A stretch of DNA of 64,000 bases from Bacteroidota bacterium (GCA_024642705.1 JAHEAQ010000002.1:213124-277123); one strand, 5' to 3'. Shown: positions 54,746 through 64,000, counted from the first letter of the stretch. A program made the numbers and translations. Notes: generated by a model not told the origin, from the sequence alone.

Positions 54746-55978
54746 ATGAAGATAGAACGAACAAACATAAGATTATATGCAGATGACAAAAAAGTATTGC
54801 TTAGATACCTGAACTTAGGTGATAATGGCGAAAGAATTGTTCCTGTCATAAATCACGTTATTTCATTGTCAGCTGATAAAGTGAAGCAAGAGTTAGAAAA
54901 AATTTATGAACTTTTTAATCATAGGCATTTTAATTTTTCATACAAATTAATGGAACATTTTAATTCCATAAGTCAGTATGCACCTTCAGGACTAAGTGAA
55001 GATACAAAATTGTTATGCGGCTCATATTTTACCAATGAATATACCACTCAAGCTTCTGCTTTATTCAATCCTTCTATTGTTTTTCATCCTAATCAAAGTG
55101 AGCTTCAATATGACGGAATTCGCTTTTTGCTCAGCTTGAGAGCAACTGGAGAAGGGCACATTTCCTCTTTGGCTTTTATGGAGGGAGAAATTGGTTATAA
55201 TGGTGAAATCTTTTTCTACCCAGAAAGCAACCTGATTACTGACGGTCAAAAGGAAGCCGCAGACAACTTTTATAAGGTGTCTTTTGATGCAGAATTGCCA
55301 TTAGATTCTCATGTGCTTTTTCCTTTTTCACCAGAAGAAAGTATGGGTATTGAGGACGTTAGGTTGGTTTACATTGAAGAAGAAAAAAAGTATTTAGGAA
55401 CTTACACTGCTTATAATGGTTCTCAAATTTTGCCAAAATATTTTATTACTAAAGATTTTTATTCATTCGAAGTCAGACCTTTCGGAGGAAAAGCATCAAC
55501 AAATAAAGGGATGGCTCTTTTTCCTGAGAAAATTAATGGGAAATATGCAATGATAGGTAGACAAGATGGGAGAAACCTAAGCATTATGTTCTCGGAAAAT
55601 TTGAATAATTGGGAAGTAGCCCAATCGCTTCACTGTCCTCAATATTCCTGGGAAATGTTGCAAATAGGCAATAATGGTAGCCCTATAAAAACAGATAAAG
55701 GATGGCTCTTGTTAACTCATGGCGTAGGTCCGATGCGGAGGTATGTTTTAAGTATGATCTTATTAGATTTGAAAGACCCAACAAAAGTAATAGGTAGTTT
55801 GAATGAATTACTGATGGAACCTAATGATGAAGAGAGAGAAGGTTATGTGCCGAATGTGCTTTATACATGCGGTATGTTGCTATACAATGAAATTATTTAC
55901 CTTCCATATGCAATGTCAGACAGTGCGATTAGTTTCGCAAAATTTTCAGTTCACGACGTATTAAGCAAATTAATATGA
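54746..55978 (+). CDS. Second GH130-family enzyme with N-terminal extension
   Basis: A 410-residue GH130 protein, longer at the N-terminus than the one at 50699. The start VLLRYLNLGDNGERI is characteristic of a distinct GH130 branch often annotated as glycosidase or glycosidase-related. MGIEDVRLVYIEEEKKYLGTY holds the conserved Asp; NKGMALFPEKINGKYAMIGRQDGRN and GWLLLTHGVGPMR follow in family order. It has no signal peptide. Two GH130 proteins of different type in one operon suggest either two linkages (for example beta-1,2 and beta-1,4 mannosides) or a phosphorylase plus a hydrolase. It overlaps the next gene by 4 bp. Confidence 0.9.
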   Translation: MKIERTNIRLYADDKKVLLRYLNLGDNGERIVPVINHVISLSADKVKQELEKIYELFNHRHFNFSYKLMEHFNSISQYAPSGLSEDTKLLCGSYFTNEYTTQASALFNPSIVFHPNQSELQYDGIRFLLSLRATGEGHISSLAFMEGEIGYNGEIFFYPESNLITDGQKEAADNFYKVSFDAELPLDSHVLFPFSPEESMGIEDVRLVYIEEEKKYLGTYTAYNGSQILPKYFITKDFYSFEVRPFGGKASTNKGMALFPEKINGKYAMIGRQDGRNLSIMFSENLNNWEVAQSLHCPQYSWEMLQIGNNGSPIKTDKGWLLLTHGVGPMRRYVLSMILLDLKDPTKVIGSLNELLMEPNDEEREGYVPNVLYTCGMLLYNEIIYLPYAMSDSAISFAKFSVHDVLSKLI

Positions 55979-57237
55979 AATGGATTTTATTGATATTGTT
56001 TTTTTGTTTGATAATTGCATGCAAGCCATTAGATAAAACAAACAATGACTTATTAAATGATGCACATCTTGATCATCTTTATGAATCATGGAAAGTTAAT
56101 GGCCAAGAAATTGGTGCTATATGGATCTATTGCGAAGCGCCAGATTATCATTTGGTGGCTGATGAAGATGAAGGATTCACTTGTGTTGACGATGTAGCAA
56201 GAGCTTTAGTATTTTATTGCAATGAATTTAAAAAGTCCAAAAATGAAAATCTTAGAAAAAAGATAACTTCGCTTACATCATTTATTTTGGAACTCCAGGC
56301 TGAAAATGGATATTTTTACAATTTTGTTTTTGGCGATAAAACAATCAATAAAACACATCAGAACAGCCAAGCAGTTGCAAATTGGTGGTCGTGGAGAGCG
56401 TTTTGGGCTTTATCCGAAGTGAATCAGCTTATAGACAATCAGCTAGTCGATTTGCAAGCAAAATCATTAGTAGCTATGGATAGAGTATTACCATATATGA
56501 TCACGATGTGCAATGACCCAACTTCAATCTTTGAAATGAATGGCATTAACCTTCCATTATGCATAAAAGAAAGTGGTGGGGATCAGATTGCGTTGGTAAT
56601 GATCGGTCTTTCGAACTATTATATGCTTTATCCTAAAATGGAAATAAAAAATCAACTTATAAATTTAGGAAATGTATTGATGAGAACTCAATTGGGTGAC
56701 GAAAAGAATTTTCCTTTTGGAGTTTTTATGAGTTGGCAGAACAATTGGCATGCATGGGGGAATTCTCAAGCGTATGCAATGTTAACTGCGGGAAAACTTT
56801 TAAAAAAGAACGAATTTATTGATGCTGCACTGAAAGAGGTATCCTCTTTTTATCCATATTATTTGGAAAACAAGCCGTCATATTTGAAATTGGAGAAAAG
56901 TAAAGATTCCTTTTTTATAATAGAAAAAGCAGAATTTCCTCAGATTGCTTATAATCTTAGACCGATGGTTTATGCAAGTTTAGAAGCATACAATATTACA
57001 AAAGATCAAAAATATGCGGAACAAGCTTCAGAATTGGGTAGATGGTTTTTGAATGAGAACCAAGCCAATACTATAATGTATGATAAGAATACGGGTAGAA
57101 CATTTGATGGAATTATTTCCACTTCTGAAATCAACAAAAATTCAGGAGCTGAATCAACAATCGAAGCTTTATTATCCCTTCAAGCAATTGCAAAATATCC
57201 TGAAATTTTAGATCTCATCAACGCTAAAAATAAGTAA
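55975..57237 (+). CDS. Lipoprotein with (alpha/alpha)-barrel-like domain, possible glycosidase
   Basis: A 420-residue lipoprotein (lipobox LIIACK, Cys about residue 16). The segment [19 protein letters not shown] contains the DDxAR motif that I recall from helical-toroid proteins found beside GH130 genes in other phyla; later helices ([41 protein letters not shown]) give a six-hairpin-like pattern. It may be a periplasmic glycosidase that trims oligosaccharides before or after ABC import. No catalytic residue is proven. It is coupled to the upstream GH130 (4-bp overlap) and lies 4 bp before the ATPase gene. Confidence 0.75.
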   Translation: MKWILLILFFCLIIACKPLDKTNNDLLNDAHLDHLYESWKVNGQEIGAIWIYCEAPDYHLVADEDEGFTCVDDVARALVFYCNEFKKSKNENLRKKITSLTSFILELQAENGYFYNFVFGDKTINKTHQNSQAVANWWSWRAFWALSEVNQLIDNQLVDLQAKSLVAMDRVLPYMITMCNDPTSIFEMNGINLPLCIKESGGDQIALVMIGLSNYYMLYPKMEIKNQLINLGNVLMRTQLGDEKNFPFGVFMSWQNNWHAWGNSQAYAMLTAGKLLKKNEFIDAALKEVSSFYPYYLENKPSYLKLEKSKDSFFIIEKAEFPQIAYNLRPMVYASLEAYNITKDQKYAEQASELGRWFLNENQANTIMYDKNTGRTFDGIISTSEINKNSGAESTIEALLSLQAIAKYPEILDLINAKNK

Positions 57238-57241
57238 GATC

Positions 57242-58330
57242 ATGGCAAAAGTAGTTTTCGAAGAAGTGGCAAAAAAATTTGGGAAAGTTGAGGTCATAAA
57301 ACCTGTGAATTTAGAGATAAAGGACAAAGAATTTTTAGTTTTGGTTGGCCCATCGGGATGCGGGAAATCGACCATGCTCAGAATGATAGCTGGATTAGAA
57401 GAAATAACAAGCGGCTTGATAAAGATTGATGATAAAATTGTTAATGATCTTCCACCAAAAGATAGAGATATAGCAATTGTTTTTCAAAATTATGCGCTGT
57501 ATCCTCATATGACTGCATACGAAAACATGGCTTTCGGTTTAAAAATTCGCAAGATGAGCAAGTCGGTCATTCACCAAAAAGTGTCCGAGGCTGCACGGAT
57601 TTTAGAAATAGAAGATTTATTGGATCGCAAACCTAAAGCAATGTCGGGAGGCCAAAGACAAAGAATTGCTATTGGTAGAGCGATTGTTCGGGACCCAAAA
57701 GTTTTTCTTTTTGATGAACCATTGAGCAATCTTGATGCTCAGTTGCGAGGACAAATGAGGTTGGAAATTGCATCTCTTCATAAAAGACTAAAAACTACAA
57801 TAGTTTATGTAACTCATGATCAGGTCGAGGCAATGACCTTGGGAGATCGCATTGTCGTATTAAATAAAGGAATTGTTCAACAAGTTGATACGCCTCAACA
57901 ACTTTACAAACATCCTGCTAATATTTTTGTTGCGGGCTTTATTGGGTCCCCAAAAATGAATTTTCTTGAAGGGATTTTAGTTGTGGAAAAGGAACATTGT
58001 TTTTTTCAGGATTTGGATGGAGTTGTTCGGGTCCCAATTGAAAACAAAACGGGTTTGGTGAATGGTCATAAGATTACTTGCGGGGTCAGACCAGAGCATA
58101 TTTTTTCTGACCCATCAAAAATTAAAACAACTATAAAATTTAGTGCAAAAGTAACATGGGTTGAATTGTTAGGTCATGATGGATTTGCATTTTTTGAAAT
58201 TGGAGGTAAGCAACATTCTGTTAGATTGTATGCAGAAGAATTAAGTAATCCACCATTTGAAAAAGCTTTTTTTCTAGATATTGAAAAATTGCATTTTTTT
58301 GATTCTGAAAGTGGTATGGCAGTTGATTAA
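57242..58330 (+). CDS. Sugar ABC transporter ATPase (MalK/UgpC/MsmX type)
   Basis: A 362-residue ATPase with Walker [10 protein letters not shown] (39-47), Q-loop [13 protein letters not shown], signature SGGQRQR (about 136), Walker [13 protein letters not shown] and switch His in VTHDQVEAM. The C-terminal TOBE/OB-fold (about 240-360; GVRPEH) is the regulatory part found in MalK/UgpC. It completes the importer with the binding protein and two permeases. Being encoded last, after GH130 and the lipoprotein, rather than next to the permeases, is slightly unusual. A 128-bp stretch without a clear terminator follows. Confidence 0.96.
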   Translation: MAKVVFEEVAKKFGKVEVIKPVNLEIKDKEFLVLVGPSGCGKSTMLRMIAGLEEITSGLIKIDDKIVNDLPPKDRDIAIVFQNYALYPHMTAYENMAFGLKIRKMSKSVIHQKVSEAARILEIEDLLDRKPKAMSGGQRQRIAIGRAIVRDPKVFLFDEPLSNLDAQLRGQMRLEIASLHKRLKTTIVYVTHDQVEAMTLGDRIVVLNKGIVQQVDTPQQLYKHPANIFVAGFIGSPKMNFLEGILVVEKEHCFFQDLDGVVRVPIENKTGLVNGHKITCGVRPEHIFSDPSKIKTTIKFSAKVTWVELLGHDGFAFFEIGGKQHSVRLYAEELSNPPFEKAFFLDIEKLHFFDSESGMAVD

Positions 58331-58458
58331 AAGTGGCCTGAAAGTTTACTATTGTCTAATTTCTCTAATGAAATATCAAAGAAAATGAACTCGATTTTGC
58401 TCTTTAATCAAAAAAAGCAACAGTAGAAAAATTGAAAATTCAATCTAAAACTGCAAAA

Positions 58459-59505
58459 CTAGGCCGCCAAACCCATTTTTTTTCTTGCCTTAAACTCAGA
58501 AAAGCTAATCATTTTTTGTTGATCTTCATCCCATAGTTTGAGCCTAATCATAGTCAAACTTTTCCAAAAAGTGATCTCATTAACATACTTATTTAGGATA
58601 GGTCTTTCCTTGAATACCTTTGGTAAATTGTAATTCGGAATTAAGCTGCTTAAATGATGTATATGATGATAACCAATGTTGCCAGTTAACCAGTGAAAGA
58701 ATTTCGGCAGTTTATAATAGGAACTTCCTCTTATCGATGATAACAGAAAATCCCATTTGTCTTTCCATTGTTTGTAAGAAAATTCATGTTGATGCTGAAT
58801 GTAAAAAAACCAAAATGCAACTATTCCAAAAAGTATTACCAAAGTAAATTGAATAATCAAAAACATTGGCCAACCTACTAATGTACCAACTATGACATAA
58901 GATAAGGCAATCCAAAAATTATCTTTAATGACCATTTTTAGGTATTTCCCAAATTTATTAAAAGAATAAGTCGGATATCTGCAAGGAATTAGAAAGTAAT
59001 ATATAGGCACAATTACAAATGTTACAAATGGAAATCTAAACAATCTATACTTGAATTTTCCATACCAATTTCTCAAAGAATATTCTCTTACGGTTATTGT
59101 AGGAATATCGCCGATTTCTAAAACTTCTAACTGACCTGTATGCCCATGATGAAAATTATGGACCTTTGACCAATATTTATAAGGAATAAAGCTAAAAATA
59201 CTACAAACCGTTCCTATAATATTATTCATTTTTTTCGAAGAGAAAAAGGATTGATGTCCACAATCATGTTGAATAATAAATATTCTCACCAAAAAGAAAG
59301 CATTGATAAGAAAAAGTGGTATAGTTAACAATATAGACCATTGAAGACTAAAGTAAATTAATATCCATAGTCCGACAAAAGGCAAAAAAGTATTCAATAT
59401 TTGAAAAACAGCCTTTTTATTGTTTGGTAATTGGTATTGAGAAATCATCTCTTTCCAATTTGCCAATTTATTTTTTATTTCTTTATTTAAATTCTGGTTG
59501 TTCAT
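58459..59505 (-). CDS. Membrane fatty-acid desaturase
   Basis: An integral-membrane acyl-lipid desaturase of about 348 residues. The three His boxes are present: HDCGHQ (about 88), HNFHHGH (about 121) and HIHHL (about 285), which bind the di-iron centre that inserts double bonds into acyl chains with O2. Four to five hydrophobic segments flank them. The start is ATG at 59505 (MNNQNLNKEIK); a TTG three codons earlier is also in frame. The adjacent two-component system, read on the same strand upstream (246 bp apart), may control membrane lipid state, but that is only a guess from position. Confidence 0.95.
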   Translation of the reverse strand: MNNQNLNKEIKNKLANWKEMISQYQLPNNKKAVFQILNTFLPFVGLWILIYFSLQWSILLTIPLFLINAFFLVRIFIIQHDCGHQSFFSSKKMNNIIGTVCSIFSFIPYKYWSKVHNFHHGHTGQLEVLEIGDIPTITVREYSLRNWYGKFKYRLFRFPFVTFVIVPIYYFLIPCRYPTYSFNKFGKYLKMVIKDNFWIALSYVIVGTLVGWPMFLIIQFTLVILFGIVAFWFFYIQHQHEFSYKQWKDKWDFLLSSIRGSSYYKLPKFFHWLTGNIGYHHIHHLSSLIPNYNLPKVFKERPILNKYVNEITFWKSLTMIRLKLWDEDQQKMISFSEFKARKKMGLAA

Positions 59506-59751
59506 TCTTTCCAATTTTTATAAAAATACTTCCCCGAAAAGGCGCAAATCCAATTAAACCTACAATTTCATCATTAAATAGTTGTAAAACGAAGAAAATA
59601 GCATTAAAAATAAAATAAACTAATCCGTTTTACCTAAATCAAACTTCTATTACTAACGTTATTTTTAAGGATTAGTTTTATTTCAATTCTTTTTAAAGGC
59701 TAATGGGAATATTTTAACTAAAAAATGCTATTTATTTTAAAATGAAATGCA

Positions 59752-60441
59752 CTATTTGTTCGAAAATTTATACCCAACTCCACGCACAGATTTAAAAAAT
59801 CTAGGGTTCTTCGGATCCTTTTCAAAATATTTTCTAAAGGATAATAAGAAATTATCTATTGTTCTGGTTGCAGGATAAACGTCATATCCCCAAACCGTTT
59901 TGAGTATTTGTTCTCGAGAAACAGCTTCGTTTTTTCTTTCAATCAACAATTGTAATAATTGAGCTTCCTTTTTTGTTAAGAAAAAATCTATTCCATTTCC
60001 TTTTGCTTCATAAGATGAAAAATTGATACTGTTGCTTCCAAAAGTGAAAATATTACTCGTAGTTCTTTCTTTTTTATCTTTTCTACTTAATAATTTTTCA
60101 ATTCTCAACAAAAGTTCTTCCAGGTTAAAAGGCTTTACAAGATAGTCATCAGCCCCATTTTTCAAACCTTGAATTCTGTCTTCTTGTGAATCTTTTGCTG
60201 AAACAATAATAATTGCGATTTCTTTATTGGAAAGTCTCACTTGTTCGCAAATTTCTAATCCATTTACTTCGGGAAGCATAACATCAAGAACAATAAGATC
60301 AAAGTATTGTGACCTTGCTAAATTCAATGCTTTTGTACCATTGTCTGTTGAAACCACTTCATAGTCTTCTAGTTCTAAATTAAGTTGAATAACTTTTTGG
60401 ATAGAAATTTCATCTTCTACGAGCAAGATTCTCTTTTTCAT
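59752..60441 (-). CDS. OmpR-family response regulator
   Basis: A 229-residue regulator. The receiver domain has the phospho-acceptor D53 in LIVLDVMLP, acidic pair ED at 9-10, and Lys in YLVKPFN (about 104). The C-terminal winged helix (RTIDNFLLSFRKYFEKDP, then RGVGYKF) binds DNA. Its start overlaps the kinase stop codon (ATGA-type), so it is co-expressed with the kinase encoded just upstream on the same strand. Target genes are unknown. Confidence 0.96.
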   Translation of the reverse strand: MKKRILLVEDEISIQKVIQLNLELEDYEVVSTDNGTKALNLARSQYFDLIVLDVMLPEVNGLEICEQVRLSNKEIAIIIVSAKDSQEDRIQGLKNGADDYLVKPFNLEELLLRIEKLLSRKDKKERTTSNIFTFGSNSINFSSYEAKGNGIDFFLTKKEAQLLQLLIERKNEAVSREQILKTVWGYDVYPATRTIDNFLLSFRKYFEKDPKNPRFFKSVRGVGYKFSNK

Positions 60442-61388
60442 AATTTATTTTTATGGGGAAATTGAAGTTCAAAAATGGTACCTTTTGGACTATTGGTATA
60501 AACAGTAATAATTATTTTTAATTTAGCACATAGTTCTTTTACCAAGTATAGTCCAAGTCCAGTTCCTTTAGTAGACCGCACATTTTCATCCCCAATTCGA
60601 TAAAATTGGTTGAAAATATTGTCTAATTCTTTGGAAGGAATGCCTCTACCTTGATCAGCAACATTAATATTGGTTTTACCATTTTTATTGTAAAGTTTTA
60701 CTTCAATTGAGGTGCCTTCGTCAGAATATTTCACTGCATTATCTATTAAATTGGAAAGGATAAGATAGATACTTGACTCATTACTGTCAATTTCAAAATT
60801 AGAACCTTCTTTTATTAACTTGAAATGGAAATTTGGATGGTTCTTAATGTATTGGTCAAGAAGTGGCTCTATGATCTGACTCAAATTAATTGTTTGTTTT
60901 TTTAGCTTGCTTTTAGGATTGATTCTAGTGGCTAATAATAAATCTTCTACTAATTTTTTTAACCTTTCTGTTTCTTCTCGAGCATTTTCAATTAAATTTT
61001 TTGATTGCTCTTCTGAAAGTTTTCTTTTTTTGAAAGTTTCAAGGATCAAAAGAATGGCTGTGATTGGCGATTTTAATTCATGAGTTACAGACAACAAGAA
61101 ATTTTTCTGTTGTTTTGCTGCTTTTATTTCAAGTCGGAAAGCGGCGTTCAATATAATGATTCCAATAATCAAACTTATTGCAAATGCAATTCCTTCCCCT
61201 TTAATCATAAGTGACTGGCGTTCAAATTCTTCTGATGCATTGGGATATTTTTCAAATTGTTCAATTTTTAATTCGTGGATTATTTGTGTTTTTTTATATA
61301 ATAAAATTGCCCACCAACTCAATGCTAGCAACATATATAATACTACAAAAAAGGAAAGAATTCTGACCTTTGTTTTACTAGAGATCAC
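60438..61388 (-). CDS. Sensor histidine kinase
   Basis: A 316-residue membrane kinase. Two transmembrane helices (about 9-30 and 67-84) flank a short periplasmic loop, too small for a large sensor. The phospho-acceptor His is H103 in VTHELKSPI; the N-box is NLIDNAVKYSD, the G boxes DQGRGIP and GTGLGLYLV. The start is GTG at 61388. It overlaps the response-regulator gene by 4 bp. The signal is unknown; the short loop hints at membrane or envelope state. Confidence 0.94.
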   Translation of the reverse strand: MISSKTKVRILSFFVVLYMLLALSWWAILLYKKTQIIHELKIEQFEKYPNASEEFERQSLMIKGEGIAFAISLIIGIIILNAAFRLEIKAAKQQKNFLLSVTHELKSPITAILLILETFKKRKLSEEQSKNLIENAREETERLKKLVEDLLLATRINPKSKLKKQTINLSQIIEPLLDQYIKNHPNFHFKLIKEGSNFEIDSNESSIYLILSNLIDNAVKYSDEGTSIEVKLYNKNGKTNINVADQGRGIPSKELDNIFNQFYRIGDENVRSTKGTGLGLYLVKELCAKLKIIITVYTNSPKGTIFELQFPHKNKL

Positions 61389-61491
61389 TTTTTTGATTTT
61401 TTTTTAAGAGTTAGTAAGCTAAATATTAATTGAGTTTGCATAATGAAATTTCATATATATAAAAATTCAATGTATCTTTAGTATATTATCA

Positions 61492-61499
61492 TATATTTG
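61492..61499 (+). promoter_or_regulatory. Possible -7 element of the HU-CCDC81/SPOR gene
   Basis: TATATTTG matches TAnnTTTG, 16 nt before the start codon at 61516. No clear -33 TTG. Confidence 0.4.
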
Positions 61500-61515
61500 C
61501 CAACCAATTTAGAAA

Positions 61516-62466
61516 ATGAAGCACATTAATTATCAACAATTCAAAGCGAATATAAGGAACTACATTGAGCTTAACAAGGCTCTTACCATTGCTAAATTAG
61601 GAAGATTAGAAGTGTTAAGACAATCCTCTTCTTTTTCTCCTAATGGGAAAAGCATTATTCCTCCACATCATTTATTTAAAATTGACCAAAGTATAATTAA
61701 TGTTGATACCAGCTTCGTCAGTTTTATGACTGATATTAATGGAATCAGTTATGAAGAAAACTTGATTTCTTACAAAGATTTTTGTAATGAATTGGTTCAA
61801 GAAATAGAGTCTACAGGAACTGCTGCACTTGAAAATTTGGGTTACTTTTTTAAAAGAGAAAACAAACTTTGTTTCAGCCAGAACTTTGAAATTCCTTATA
61901 AATCTTCATTCGGTCTTCCTAGCCTTACTTTACAACCTTTACAGGATAAAGCCAATGAGGAAGATTTGATAATTCAAAAATCTACGAATAACAAAAATAT
62001 TAAAGAGTCAAATTCAGGAAGAGTTATTTTTTGGAATGTCATCGGCACTGCAGCCGTTTTTCTTTTGTTGGTGCTTACCCACAAGCTGATCAATGGTAAT
62101 TTTAATTCTGTGGAACTATTTAGTAAAGAAAATACCAGCCATATTGATCCTTCAAAATTAAACAAGAAGCCTGAAACTGTTTTAATTGATAACCCTTCCT
62201 ACAATAATTTCATTCCTGGAATTTCTAATAATGATTATGCGCCACCGAAGTCATCCTGTGCTTTAATTGTAGGTTCTTTTTCAAATAAATTCCTTGCTGC
62301 AGATTTGCAACAAAAGATTTTGAATTTGGATTTAGAATTGTACACTGAAGAATTTCATGAATTCTTTAGAGTAGGAATATCCGTTGATTGTGAGAGCATT
62401 AAAGGATCAACTTTTCTAGAAATAGAGAAAGTACTTGGAATTGATCCATGGCTAAGAATCTATTAA
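61516..62466 (+). CDS. HU-CCDC81 and SPOR domain membrane protein
   Basis: A 316-residue Bacteroidota-type protein. The N-terminal 140 residues resemble the tandem HU-CCDC81 domains (the HU-like, IHF-related fold seen at the start of these proteins; GTAALENLGYFFKRENKLCF). One transmembrane helix (VIGTAAVFLLLVLTHKL, about 175-195) separates them from a C-terminal SPOR domain (SCALIVGSFSNKFLAADLQQKIL, last 70 residues), which binds denuded septal peptidoglycan. It probably links cell division or envelope to an internal nucleoprotein-like partner. The stop codon directly abuts the stop of the convergent surface protein (no spacer). Confidence 0.88.
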   Translation: MKHINYQQFKANIRNYIELNKALTIAKLGRLEVLRQSSSFSPNGKSIIPPHHLFKIDQSIINVDTSFVSFMTDINGISYEENLISYKDFCNELVQEIESTGTAALENLGYFFKRENKLCFSQNFEIPYKSSFGLPSLTLQPLQDKANEEDLIIQKSTNNKNIKESNSGRVIFWNVIGTAAVFLLLVLTHKLINGNFNSVELFSKENTSHIDPSKLNKKPETVLIDNPSYNNFIPGISNNDYAPPKSSCALIVGSFSNKFLAADLQQKILNLDLELYTEEFHEFFRVGISVDCESIKGSTFLEIEKVLGIDPWLRIY

Positions 62467-63999
62467 TTATTTGGTTATCGATAAGATTTTGATTTCCACT
62501 CTTTGATTTTTCTTTCGCCCTTCCACGGTTCTATTTGAGGCAATTGGGTTTCTTTTGCCATATCCTTTGAAACTAATTTTGGTTTCAGGTATTCCTTTTA
62601 AGTACAAATAATTGGCAACACTTCTCGCTCTTTCCATGGACAATTTATCGCAATATTCGTGAGTAGGGATGTCATTGGTATGGCCACCAATTTCTATTAC
62701 TACAGTTTGATTTCCTTGCATGAAATCGTATATTTCATCAAGGACAGCATATGATTCGTTTAATAAATCAGTACTATCTGCTTGAAAAAATAAATTATTA
62801 ATTTGGAGTGTTTGCCCCACTTTAATCTTTGAGATTTGAAGTTCAGGAATTAGTTTCAATGCTTTGATTTCGATTGTTGATACCAAATTGCACTTATTTG
62901 CATCCGTTACTTTTATTTGATGGATGCCATTGGTCAGCTGTAAGGCTTTTGTTCCGCTTTCACCATTTGGCCATTGAACATTATATGGTGGTTCACCGCC
63001 AGAAATTAAGATTTTTGCTTTTGCATCCTTTTTACCTACGCTACTTTCTTGCTCAGTTTCCAATACACTAATCGTGATGCCACTAATATCTTCAATGTTA
63101 ACTTGTTTGGTCACAGTTTCCCCTGCAGCATCTCCGATTAATACCTCATAGCTTCCTGCGCCTAAATTTCTTTTTCTTGAATTTGAATTATTATCCTGCC
63201 ATTGGATAGAATACGGTTTGGTTCCTCCAAATACATTTACATTTACAGTAGCTTCTCCACCTAAACATTTAATATTATCTTCTATAATCATTAATGCAGA
63301 TAGACTTGTTTGTATTGCTTCTTTTTTGAACCCAAGTAGAAAAAGACCAGAGTTTGCCGTTCCTATCCATATTCGATTGTCTTTATCACTCTCGACGGAA
63401 GTACATTGTTTGCTAACTAATCCTGGTTCATCTTTATAACTTTCAATCAATTCAGTATATGGATCGTAACGGACAAGAATGTCTGAAGCCATGTATAGTC
63501 TGCCTGTTGAATCTGCGGTAATGTCTCTTATTTTACCTTCTTTGAGCCCTTTTTCTACAGCGGTTGGATACCATCTGTTATAAGGATCCACCAACCACAT
63601 TTCCTTATTGCTCACCAACCATAGTCCTTCATGATTATAATGCATGGCTTCCATTTTGAGCTTTTTTTCATATGTTTTCCACTTTTCTTTCTTATTGATT
63701 AATACAATTCCTTCGTTCGTGCCGACCCACATCTGATCTTGATCATCAAGATGCAGAAAAACGATATCATTTGTTTCCAATTCACTGTTCCTTTCAGACT
63801 GAGTTGAACCCATTTCATTGGTTCGAGTATTAACAGAAAGGATTCCTTGGTTTGAAGCGATCCAAATCTTCCCTTTATAGCTTTCGAGGTCATTTATTTC
63901 GATTCCTGGGATGTTGTAATTGGTCTTCATCCCTGTATTTATATTTTCGAGATATCGTTGTTCAAAAGAAACCCACAATTCTTTTTTCGAGGTCATGCA
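62467..63999 (-). CDS. Beta-propeller, SprB-repeat and OmpA-domain surface protein, 5' part outside window
   Basis: At least 509 residues of a larger protein; the frame runs open to the right edge, and the first Met is internal. Order from N to C: two-component-regulator-like beta-propeller repeats (KIWIASNQGILSVNTRTNE, MWVGTNEGIVLINKKEKW), two SprB-like repeats (CLGGEATVNVNVFGGTKPYS; ILISGGEPPYNVQWPNG, with the GG-PY-xWxDG pattern) and a C-terminal OmpA domain (IEIGGHTNDIPTHEYCDKLS, KGYGKRNPIASN, RKKNQRVEI) that binds peptidoglycan. It should be anchored in the outer membrane/peptidoglycan with the repeats outward. Its stop adjoins that of the HU-CCDC81 gene. Confidence 0.88.
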   Translation of the reverse strand, partial: CMTSKKELWVSFEQRYLENINTGMKTNYNIPGIEINDLESYKGKIWIASNQGILSVNTRTNEMGSTQSERNSELETNDIVFLHLDDQDQMWVGTNEGIVLINKKEKWKTYEKKLKMEAMHYNHEGLWLVSNKEMWLVDPYNRWYPTAVEKGLKEGKIRDITADSTGRLYMASDILVRYDPYTELIESYKDEPGLVSKQCTSVESDKDNRIWIGTANSGLFLLGFKKEAIQTSLSALMIIEDNIKCLGGEATVNVNVFGGTKPYSIQWQDNNSNSRKRNLGAGSYEVLIGDAAGETVTKQVNIEDISGITISVLETEQESSVGKKDAKAKILISGGEPPYNVQWPNGESGTKALQLTNGIHQIKVTDANKCNLVSTIEIKALKLIPELQISKIKVGQTLQINNLFFQADSTDLLNESYAVLDEIYDFMQGNQTVVIEIGGHTNDIPTHEYCDKLSMERARSVANYLYLKGIPETKISFKGYGKRNPIASNRTVEGRKKNQRVEIKILSITK

Positions 64000-64000
64000 A

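Overview
The window is AT-rich chromosomal DNA from a member of the Bacteroidota, most likely an environmental Saprospiria/Chitinophagia-type bacterium. Evidence for this: a SusC/SusD pair, TonB-dependent receptors with carboxypeptidase-regulatory-like N-termini, type IX secretion C-terminal domains of both kinds (gliding-type B and Por-type A), SprB-like repeats, an HU-CCDC81/SPOR protein, an S16 protein with a long acidic/alanine-rich tail, and promoter elements of the Bacteroidota type (TTG, about 20 bp, TAnnTTTG). I found no rRNA, tRNA, CRISPR array, prophage or intact insertion sequence. The genus is not determined.

Layout. 1-6.7 kb: end of a class V aminotransferase, a GNAT acetyltransferase, a PlsC-type acyltransferase, miaA, two exported proteins of unknown role and a REP-associated-type tyrosine transposase with a degenerate active site. 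6.9-13.4 kb: an arginine-decarboxylase-like enzyme followed by a tight five-gene operon (deoxyhypusine-synthase homologue, small acidic protein, circularly permuted ATP-grasp-like protein, GshB/RimK-like ATP-grasp ligase, AstE/AspA-like zinc hydrolase). 13.4-23.1 kb: a degenerate YrdC-domain protein, a PKD/T9SS surface protein, rplS, an SDR, a lipoprotein/TonB-receptor pair, rpsP and a conserved hypothetical. 23.2-26.1 kb: alpha-L-fucosidase plus SDR. 26.2-32.7 kb: a MerT-like/Cys-rich protein, EI24, YkgJ-type Cys cluster protein, DEAD-box helicase, ABC exporter pair, DsbA-type oxidoreductase and small unknowns. 32.8-37.3 kb: MFS permease, sulfatase and Tat-exported amidohydrolase. 37.6-58.3 kb: a 20-kb glycan-use locus. 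58.5-64 kb: fatty-acid desaturase, two-component system, HU-CCDC81/SPOR protein and a propeller/SprB/OmpA surface protein cut by the window edge.

Two loci stand out. The first (6.9-13.4 kb) joins polyamine-type enzymes with two different ATP-grasp proteins, an amidohydrolase-type M14 relative and an acidic 121-residue protein. My inference is that it makes, or attaches and removes, an amide-linked peptide or polyamine conjugate; nothing in the sequence fixes the product.

The second (37.6-58.3 kb) is a polysaccharide utilisation locus under an AraC-type regulator. SusC/SusD are followed by two very large T9SS-exported LamG proteins and then, after a perfect 12-bp inverted repeat, by an operon with a complete binding-protein-dependent sugar ABC importer, two GH130 enzymes and an (alpha/alpha)-barrel-like lipoprotein. 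Sugar ABC importers are uncommon in this phylum. The layout suggests outer-membrane capture by SusCD, ABC import across the inner membrane and phosphorolysis of a mannoside by GH130, with the large N-terminal domain of the 1035-residue protein as a candidate new surface glycosidase.
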